Shown: piece by piece, positions 55,529 to 64,000 of the stretch
How positions within the stretch are numbered: position 1 is the first letter of the stretch
How the letters are laid out: the number at the start of each line of letters is the position of its first letter
From: Calycina herbarum
Lineage: Eukaryota > Ascomycota > Leotiomycetes > Helotiales > Pezizellaceae
Length of the DNA: 64,000 nucleotides
Direction of reading: 5' to 3'
Assembly: GCA_001414485.1 (NCBI GenBank)
Contig: LLEY01000044.1
Span: 248,001-312,000, forward strand
The notes under the pieces: model-generated
The model's input: the letters and a program-made list of their open reading frames with translations, nothing else
Database searches by the model: none
What the model was told of the DNA's origin: nothing
Made by a program: the position numbers and the translations under genes

Positions 55529-57544
55529 GCTGTAGGTTTCATACTCTTGTCCATGAATATATCTTCGATTTTGATAAACAACAACACCGTTCTTGAATGA
55601 ATTTTATCTTTGAGAGGTTGATCAGACAAACTGCCGTGCCAAAGAGGAAGGCTGAGGCTGTGCGGGCATATGTCATAAAAACAAAAAGTTCCAGTCAAGG
55701 ACTTGAGATTCTGAAGCCACTTTGGTATAGGGAAATCCTCCGGTATTAAACCCTTTGGGGTCCCTATTCGATTTGTTGTTCAACTGGAAAGACCTGGAAA
55801 TCGAAGTCCCATCTATTGGAAGGAGGCTGGGCTGCAGTGGCTGAAGAAATACACCAATTATATTCTCAGCTCAAAAGGTCTTTGCATAAGCGAAAGCCAC
55901 CCCCCACCACCATCGGTAGGGGTTCAGGGGCAGGACAAGTGGCAGTTCCCGATCAGCGAATGAGATCCGATTTCAAAAGTTCCAGCAGAAAATCTTTCGC
56001 CCGAGTGTATAGCATCGAGGACCATTGTTGATAAAACGTCTAGTACGAAATTCTTGCTCAGTTTGAGCAGAATCCACAAGTGAAGTGGTGCACACCAGTT
56101 TAAGACTCAAGGTTCAAACTCATTCCCCTACTGGTCACCGGCGTGAAGGGCTGATTACAAAAAATAAAGGCTGAGTTCAGCAAGTAGATTTTCTAATCTC
56201 AAACCAACAAATGAAATTTCGAAGCACGAATTCCGACACGTGGTAAGCGACTGCAAGCAATATCGATTACTTGGCAGTAGTGTTACGCTCGCATTAAGAA
56301 TGGACTTTGAGATGGCGCATCAGAAACTTTATCTTGTGGTAGGAAATTGAGATCATAATATTACGTTTCTTTTCACAAATTCTTCCTTCATGGGTTATCG
56401 TGTTCTGGTGTAGCTTCCAACCCTTGCTGAATTCGTTTTTTTTTAACACTTTTATAAACTCAATGACTAGCTTTGTGGAATTGCTCTTTACTCACCAAAG
56501 CAAGTTCAGCTAACCACTCCCATTTTTAACAATAGAACTTATGTATGAAACATAAATTTACACAACAAGAAACAAAACCCAATGTTCCCCAGAGGCCAAG
56601 AAACGAAGAGACGACACATGCAGCAAGTGTGCGAATCTCATAGGGCTGAAGAAAGGGTGTTCAGGCAACAAGGACAATATTTTATAGTACCAAACCACCA
56701 GGCGTAGCAATCAAGGAATCTTTACGAGACCCTTATTTTGAAAGAACCGTTAGCAGATTGGTCGCAAAACGAATGGGATGAATTATCATACTTCAAGTAA
56801 CCGACAACATGGCTTCAATTAAACAGGGGAAAGCTTGAGTTCCAGTAAATGTCTCGATCTGGTTTAGTTTCTCGCCTTGTCGAATGTACATGCAAGGAAC
56901 TTTTGGGAAGCGCCAAAAATGTTCGTTTGGTAGTTCTAAACCCCTATTAAACACAGCTACCCTCTCCAAACTTGACGATTATCGTATCACACCTCACTGA
57001 ACTCTCAAGATTTCTTTTCAATTTATCGAGTACTGACAACGTCTCTTATGAAAGTGGGTTGGTTGATGTTCGGAAGGACGTTGTCCCTTTTGATTCGAGT
57101 CTGCTTGCATTTGCCTATCAAATGCTTTACTCCGCAACTGGACAGTCAACCTATATAAGAGCATTCATTATATAGACGAACTTCGAACACGAATAGTTGC
57201 ACTGTACCTAAAAACAAACAACCGAACGAGCCTCGTGGAAACACAACACGACCTCGCAGAGATCCAGCACGGAGTAAGTCAGCCTATCCCCGGCGACTTG
57301 CGGAAGTAGAACGTCGTGGGGGAATCCACAAGGCCACCAGTATCGACTATGTTCCTCAACCCGAATCCCATCCCAAAGAGCTCAAGCCCCAAAAAGCTGT
57401 GAGGAAAAAATTTACATTCGTTTCCATACACCAAGAACACGAGCAACAACAACAGAAAATCAAATATCAAAATTCCCACGCATATTACCGACATCCTAGC
57501 CATCCACCAAAACACACGAAACATATAATACGCGAAGCAGTAAA
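55529..57544. other. 2 kb intergenic region, no gene recognised
   Basis: Probable promoter of the Clr5 gene at the left. The rest lacks coding frames of note. A word resembling a tRNA T-loop (GGTTCAAACTC near 56110) has no matching arms. Confidence 0.4.
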
Positions 57545-57845
57545 ATGTCATTATCACCAGAAGCCAGCATCTCTCTCGCCATTGGGCTCGCAGGCATCTT
57601 GCTCACAATGCTCAGCATCAGGGTCGCAACACGTCTAAGCAAAGGGCCAAGAAAAAGAACGAGGACAGGTAAGTGACAGCAAGTTCCAAAACTCTCAACT
57701 CTTAAGTGCTAACTCGTTTCTTAAAGACCCACATGCACACGTCCCTTTGCTCCTGGGAAGCTACGATCCCCAATACCACATCGGCTTGCCACTTCCTCCG
57801 AGGGCATATATACCAAGAGCGAGGACAGAAAGTTGGGGGGTCTAG
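57545..57845 (+). CDS. Tiny single-pass membrane protein, duplicated (copy 1)
   Basis: Exons 57545-57668 and 57727-57845, joined by a 58-nt GTAAGT..CTAAC..AAAG intron, encode 80 residues. The N terminus MSLSPEASISLAIGLAGILL is a hydrophobic membrane segment without a clear signal-peptidase site. A strongly basic stretch, RLSKGPRKRTR, follows, so the protein is probably N-out with a cytosolic basic patch. The C terminus has LPLPPRAYIPRARTES, Pro/Arg-rich. A related sequence follows 0.9 kb downstream with the same LPLPPRAY motif, which argues that the reading frame is real. No family is recognised. Confidence 0.5.
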
Positions 57846-58463
57846 GTGTGCATGGAGTTCCACTTTCATGCTTGAAGGTTTTGCCGATCTTGGAAAATCT
57901 AGATACGCTTTCTCTACCGCTTTGAGACGGCGTATATGTAGGACATCTCAATGAGCTCTTGATAGTGTTCTCAATTACATCTCCGGTGAAATATTTGGAA
58001 GCGCTGGAATATGGAGGTTGGGAGTTTTTGTTTGTGGTAGCCTACACTCTCAGTCAATTGGGTGGTCATATATAATGGAGTACAAGGAAATAGAAGCAAC
58101 AAGGCTTCTGGCATATCACTGCCTTATTTCATGGCAAGTAAGGAAATAAACCGTTTTTGAATTCTCACCAAAAAGAATACATTGGATTTTCCGCACCCAC
58201 ATTCCAGTCCTTTCCGAAAATTTCTAGATCTCGTGTACACGCACCCAAAAAATTAGTTGGACTTGAACAGCAAGGTTTGGAGGGGTCTTCGCGAGACACG
58301 CCACCGAGGTGGGTTGCACGCGCCCGCCTTGCAGAAACACACACCCATGAAATTGATCCTGCTCGTACTAAGTATCTAGTGCAACAAGACATAAATATCA
58401 TTTCGCATTATTTATATACAGATACCAACATTTTCTGTCAACAAGAATTAGCAAAGCACAGCA
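57846..58463. other. Spacer between the two small membrane-protein copies
   Basis: No gene supported. A 109-codon frame at 58157-58486 overlaps copy 2 in another frame and looks accidental. Confidence 0.35.
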
Positions 58464-58770
58464 ATGACACTCTCGTCCGAGGCTAGCATCTCTCTCGCAG
58501 TTGGGCTCGCAGGTCTCTCGCTCACGATAATTGGGTATAATGGTTGCAAGCCATAATCTCACCAGTAACCCAAGAAGCTCAAGAACCAGGAAATTCAGGA
58601 GTAGTAGGTGATAATGGTCTGCGTCAGAATCTGCTACACGCTGACCCAATGACTGATTAAGATACACATACACACCCCGTGTTACTGCCAGGAAATGACC
58701 CCGAATGCCATGCCAGCTTGCCGCTTCCTCCAAGGGCATATCTCCCCAGACAGAGAACTAAAGTATGAGG
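58464..58770 (+). pseudogene. Tiny membrane protein, degraded copy 2
   Basis: It starts MTLSSEASISLAVGLAGLSL, close to copy 1 (MSLSPEASISLAIGLAGILL). It then diverges and meets TAA after 28 codons (CKP, stop), losing the basic stretch. Near 58670-58760 the second-exon homology reappears (DTHTHPVLLPGNDPECHASL, then PLPPRAYLPRQRTK) with a possible acceptor TTAAG. No donor in a consistent phase is clear. It is most likely a decaying tandem duplicate. Confidence 0.4.
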
Positions 58771-59148
58771 TACTAGGTATGGAATCTAAATTTTTATGCT
58801 AGAGCTCTCTGTTGACCCCCCTCACATACCATCCTTTGCGATTTTGCGCCAGAATGAATCTGGGATGTCATATCGAGTTCTCGTTTGTGTTTCCAGAGAC
58901 ATTCAAGTAGGGACAATTGAGCGATGGAGTATGGAGCTTGAAGTTTTTGTAACGACCTGCGATCCAAGTTAATTCAGAAATTAGATAACAAGGGGGAATA
59001 GACATACCGACGGGGTAAACTTTCGAGTATTTTCTCCTCAAGGATGGAACAAACCCCAAGAAAGCAAGATATCAATAAGCAGTCGTCAAGTTCTCGAATT
59101 TGTTCCAAGCTAGTTTTCAGTGCTCATCAACATGATAAGTCTTCCCGC
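58771..59148. other. Intergenic, no gene recognised
   Basis: About 380 bases of 3' flank shared with the convergent unknown gene. Nothing else is seen. Confidence 0.4.
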
Positions 59149-60075
59149 CTAAATCAAATTGTCCCACCCCATCATATCCTGCATGTACACCAAAGTTCCC
59201 AGAGATGATAGCACAACCCCCTCCCACTCCTTACCACAATAATCTCTGAACAGTAACTGTCCCTCGACACCAAGCGCCTTCTTCTGCTCAGATACCTCGA
59301 GGATAAACTCTGCAAGTGGGGAGTTGTCAGGCAAGGAAGAGAGTATGAATGACGCCCCTGGGGAAGCTTGAGCCCATTCAAAGGATCTCTCGTGGTACAA
59401 CGTGGGTCGTCTCTGGAGCTTGCGAGATGAATTCTGGGGCACCACACTATAAAATGCCGGATCTTGGTCGTTCTTTTCAACCATCTGGGGGACTTTCTTC
59501 GCTTCTTTTCTCGGAGCGGGACTTCCCAAAATCGGAATTTGTGAATCGGCCTGTAAATCTACCTTTGCTTTCGGCAATGGAACAGGCATCGACCATTTCG
59601 CGTTAAGATGGATGGATGTCCAAAAAACCTCAACACCGACCCCGTCTGCAGTCACAGCACGCTCCACACCTTCGAAATGAGGGAAAATCTGAAGCTGCGT
59701 TTCCAGCAATTTTTCATCTTGCTTTCCGCCTCTGGGAACGATCTTTTTCATGGTACAGCTTGCCAACTGTTTCCTGGTCTCGTGTTCTTCCCCGTCCAGT
59801 CCCTCTATCGCCGCCCCCATGAGAACCAACGTACGGTCATTCTCGTCTAGGCTCCCTCTCAGATATGCATCATCGGAAAGTGAGTATGCCGGTGGCAATG
59901 ATGGCTCTAAATGGTATCCGTAGGAACTCGGGTTTTCGATATCGCGAACTAGATGGAGTTGAGAAAAGAGATCTGGGGTCTTGAGTAAAACATTTGGCGG
60001 TGATTGGGAGCCTTCATCGCCAGAGCTCTCGGCTCCTTGCTCAGGACCATCGGGTTGGTTGTAGACGATCGTCAT
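59149..60075 (-). CDS. Unknown 308-residue protein
   Basis: A single open frame on the minus strand from the first ATG at 60075 (MTIVYNQPDGPEQG). The N-terminal third is acidic and Ser/Pro-rich with repeated short motifs (LLKTPDLFSQLHLVRDIENP, LPPAYSLSDDAYLRG); the PPAYS motif is of the PPxY type. The middle contains TRKQLASCTMKKIVPRGGKQ and FPHFEGVERAVTADG. The C terminus has PLAEFILEVSEQKKALGVEG and LFRDYCGKEWEGVVLSSLGT. No signal peptide or membrane segment is seen. I do not recognise a domain. Codon use and length without interruption support a real gene. It diverges from the GNAT gene. Confidence 0.6.
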   Translation of the reverse strand: MTIVYNQPDGPEQGAESSGDEGSQSPPNVLLKTPDLFSQLHLVRDIENPSSYGYHLEPSLPPAYSLSDDAYLRGSLDENDRTLVLMGAAIEGLDGEEHETRKQLASCTMKKIVPRGGKQDEKLLETQLQIFPHFEGVERAVTADGVGVEVFWTSIHLNAKWSMPVPLPKAKVDLQADSQIPILGSPAPRKEAKKVPQMVEKNDQDPAFYSVVPQNSSRKLQRRPTLYHERSFEWAQASPGASFILSSLPDNSPLAEFILEVSEQKKALGVEGQLLFRDYCGKEWEGVVLSSLGTLVYMQDMMGWDNLI

Positions 60076-61078
60076 CCTGGATCTGACTGTTCGACGCGCG
60101 CTTAAAATCCGAGACAAAAAAAAACCAGAGCAGAAGCGACACTTTTATTCCACAAAATATATTTCAGAGGCTGAACACTCGACCTAAAATGGACCCCGAG
60201 AGTTGTTGTGAGATGTTTCTTAGTCAGCGCTGAAAAGTTATTTCGGTGAGCTGTTCCAATAATAGAAATAAAGAGTTACATCAACCAATGATATACTGAA
60301 AATTCTTCTCGGTGAGACAATTCGATGCTACTCTGTTGGTTCTAACCTAGCCTAGAAAGAGGGGAAATGGAGGGTCATGTCTATCAGCTATCAAATCGCC
60401 AACGATCTTTCACCACCCTTATGCTCAACGACCCTATGTCCGGGATTTATGACCGGCCCATGGGTGCCCTAAGAAGGCTCTCTGTCTCCAAAAGTCTACC
60501 TACCTACTCTGGCTTAGCAGAAGGCTTTCAAATGGTCCAGATGCCAACAGGTTGCGGACAGCCATCGTTGTTACGACCTGACGAGGTTCGAGGTTGAATC
60601 GAGGTTGACTCGAGGTCGAAGTTGGAAAGGAAGAAAATCTTGAATCCGAAAGGGGGGTTTATAGTCGAAGCTAGTCCACATTGGGTCGCATCGTGAGGAG
60701 GTCGTTCCTTCCCTCTTGAAGTTGTCGACACACATTGCGACGATGCCCTCATCATGGTGGCCGAAATGCGCCAATGGTGCAGTTTTGTCCTACTCCACTT
60801 TTGCCCAATGACTCTTGGAGGAACAATCTCAAGTGAGTCATATTTTCTTGATATATACAGAAGTTTGGTATATTCATTTCATACAATTCTTTCGAAGAGA
60901 TCATAAGCTTTTGTTAATCGCGTTTTTTCAAATGAGTCTCGATTTTTTTCTGTATCGAGATCAGCGAGTTGCTCATCAACACCTCAATATCCAGATTTTC
61001 GTCATTCATCACTGCCAATTCGCCCCAAAGAACTTAAAGAAGAACATTTCCTATAGAAAAAACTCTACCTGTTTCAAA
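60076..61078. other. Divergent intergenic region, 1 kb
   Basis: No gene supported. Near 60590-60620 there is a short GAGGTTGA/GAGGTTGACTCGAGGT repetition (CGAGGTT three times). The rest is promoter and leader of the GNAT gene. Confidence 0.4.
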
Positions 61079-62014
61079 ATGACAACACCAGCCTTCCACC
61101 TCTACCCCCAGGACCAAGCCCTCTCAGTATTCCCTCCTCTCCTCCACCCACACCTTCCACTAAGCAATCCCCTCTACAACCGCCTCCAAGCACCTCACAA
61201 CCTTCCCTCAAGGCACTGTATCTTCGCAGCCTCTTTTCCACCAAATTCCTCACAATCAAATTCCTCCGAACCTTGGACAATCCTCTTCGCCGACCGTTCC
61301 CGCCACAAGGAATCCCAAATCTGGATCTTCAACTCCCTAATCACCTCCCCAACACCTCTCACACCCCAAGAAACAACACTCCGAAACGCCCAAATCCGAG
61401 CCGCAGTCTACTTCCTAAAAGAGACCGAGATAACAGAAGCTCCAGGATGGCCCTTCGAACCATTATTGAAATTCGGCTGTGTACATTCTCTGATCACCAC
61501 AGCACTTTTTGAGGAATTTGGAGAGGCGATACCTTATATTACTCGTTGGAATTTATGGCATCTATCTACGCGTCAAACCGGGACTGAGAAGACGGAAAAA
61601 GTTCTACCACTAGGATTCACTATGTCAAGAGTTCCAGAATCCCAAGTCGATCTCGTAATATCGACCTCCTCAATCCCTCGTCAGGCATCCACCCTCTTAT
61701 CACAAGCAAATGTCTCTATTCTAAATCCCGAAGGAAAGCTGGCAGCATGGGTATATCTAGGTATTGATGGGAGTATAGCTACTTTATACGTTTTACCCGA
61801 ATACAGAGGGATGGGCTTCTCCACTATTGTGGCGAATGAGTTGTTGAAGAGACTTGGGGAGGGAGAGTTTGAAGATCTGGGAATCAAGGAGAGGGCATGG
61901 GTACATGCTGATGTTAAGGTTGGGAATGTGGAGAGTGAGGCTGTGATGAGGAGCTTGGGGGGAGTTGTGGCGGGGGAGACTAGTTATCTTTGGGTGGATT
62001 CGGGGAAGATCTAA
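61079..62014 (+). CDS. GNAT-family N-acetyltransferase
   Basis: A single exon of 311 residues from the ATG in CAAAATGACAAC. The long N-terminal half is Pro/Leu-rich (HPHLPLSNPLYNRL) with an IWIFNSLIT strand. The acetyl-CoA-binding half has LAAWVYLGIDGSIATLYVLP and EYRGMGFSTIVANELLKRL, giving the Q/RxxGxG/A loop (YRGMGF) of motif A. A C-terminal WVHADVKVGNVESEAVMRSL is motif B-like (N plus Ser/Ala residues). Fungal FR47-like GNAT proteins of this size are common and mostly uncharacterised. The frame is open upstream without a better start. The gene ends 410 bases before NTM1, tail to tail. Confidence 0.75.
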   Translation: MTTPAFHLYPQDQALSVFPPLLHPHLPLSNPLYNRLQAPHNLPSRHCIFAASFPPNSSQSNSSEPWTILFADRSRHKESQIWIFNSLITSPTPLTPQETTLRNAQIRAAVYFLKETEITEAPGWPFEPLLKFGCVHSLITTALFEEFGEAIPYITRWNLWHLSTRQTGTEKTEKVLPLGFTMSRVPESQVDLVISTSSIPRQASTLLSQANVSILNPEGKLAAWVYLGIDGSIATLYVLPEYRGMGFSTIVANELLKRLGEGEFEDLGIKERAWVHADVKVGNVESEAVMRSLGGVVAGETSYLWVDSGKI

Positions 62015-62424
62015 TTTCGGGGTAGTAGGGAATACAGCAGATCACTAGAGAATAGATTGTGCGATAGAGAACCGAGAGGGGTTGAAAGACAGAGCTTCCA
62101 TATTGATTTTGATGGAGTGGAGACTGTCTATATTTTCACTTCCAGTCTGGTAAACCCAATTCCCAGTTTCTTTTTGTCTATTCATAGAGCTACAGCAAAA
62201 ATGATACACCCCGCAGGTCTCTCATCATCTAAAAATTACTTCCTGTATCGTTGTATCGAAATGCTGATTCGACAAAGCCGTGTGAACCTCAATGTCGATA
62301 TTTGGAGCTTATCAACCCTCTCATACCCCCAAAATTTAATCTTACGAGAGACTCTTGCAATTATAATCCGACAAACATAACAAGCACCCTTTTCTCAATA
62401 GCTCCAGTCAAGGCCGAAATTTCA
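62015..62424. other. Convergent 3' flanks of the GNAT and NTM1 genes
   Basis: About 410 bases, no gene. Confidence 0.45.
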
Positions 62425-63694
<1,270 letters not shown>

Positions 63695-64000
63695 TTTCTC
63701 TAAAACCGAGTTCGTGAGGGGAATTGCAACGGAGATATATTTTTCAATCGGTTTAAACCTTCCAGGTCGAGGAGAGGAAATTAGCGGAAGGTCGGGGAAG
63801 TAATTGGAGTTGTGTTATAAGGTTGGAAGTTACGGTGATGGTGCTTTCATGTTTCTTTTCATGTGGGGTATGCACGTCAGAGTGGACCAATAATTAACGC
63901 GTTATTTTCGCTTGTATGATCCAATCCAGCGACGCCAACAGGGGGCGCAGTTACTCCGTGCGCACAGGATAGAATTAGCCGGATTCACACCAAAAGTCAC
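63695..64000. other. NTM1 promoter region and window edge
   Basis: Upstream of NTM1 on the minus strand. Contains a TCCAATC word at 63921. No gene. Confidence 0.4.

Noticed and set aside
56090..56160. Possible tRNA (GGTTCAAACTC T-loop-like word)
   Set aside because: No acceptor stem or D-arm could be paired around it.

Overview
The window is nuclear DNA of a filamentous ascomycete. Most genes carry several short introns (about 47-70 nt) with GT..AG ends and CTAAC/CTGAC-type branch sites. Recognisable proteins include a fungal Zn2Cys6 factor tail, Clr5, bZIP and NmrA-like proteins, a GT32 sphingolipid mannosyltransferase and a URC1-type GTP cyclohydrolase. A Leotiomycete-like source is my guess from overall flavour only. 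Exon joins were made by eye from splice signals, phase and family conservation, without transcripts.

Region 1 (1-14.3 kb) is repeat-rich. After the 3' end of a FarA/CTF1-like regulator comes an AT-rich stretch with a CTCGAG-type satellite and two non-autonomous DNA transposons with clear terminal inverted repeats: one PIF/Harbinger-like with TAA target duplication, one Tc1/mariner-like with TA duplication. They flank a four-copy tandem family of LPREIRD / LYGxNLFVF proteins (F-box-like/DUF7730-like). Only copy 2 reads through. The others carry stops, several best explained by C:G to T:A transitions.

Region 2 (14.7-18.2 kb, minus strand) is a three-copy C2H2 zinc-finger array sharing a short first exon and a tiny intron of 39-42 nt. 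One copy is broken and another has lost zinc ligands in its second finger.

Region 3 (18.8-34 kb) is the conserved core: ZUFSP/Mug105-type deubiquitinase, FUR1 (UPRT), ELF1, URC1, a small conserved-looking protein, ribosomal protein S1 (eS1), a Rab18-like GTPase and an IMO32/ABHD11 hydrolase. FUR1 and URC1 belong to the same uracil-salvage/catabolism theme. The exons here include a 3-nt start-codon exon, a 9-nt microexon and a GC-AG intron.

Region 4 (34-44 kb) is accessory: an APH-fold phosphotransferase, a degraded HNH-like gene, two divergent repeat copies, a chromodomain gene with a frame break, a divergent NmrA-like/bZIP pair and a GFA/CENP-V-type protein.

Region 5 (44.9-53.2 kb) holds three dispersed SprT-like zinc-metalloprotease paralogs. 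Two have N-myristoylation-type starts, and one has lost its catalytic Glu and has a frameshift. Between them lie a RING E3 and an inositol-phosphorylceramide mannosyltransferase.

Region 6 (53.8-64 kb) has a Clr5-domain protein with a second GC-AG intron, a duplicated tiny membrane-protein gene, an unknown 308-aa protein, a GNAT acetyltransferase and the protein N-terminal methyltransferase NTM1/TAE1.
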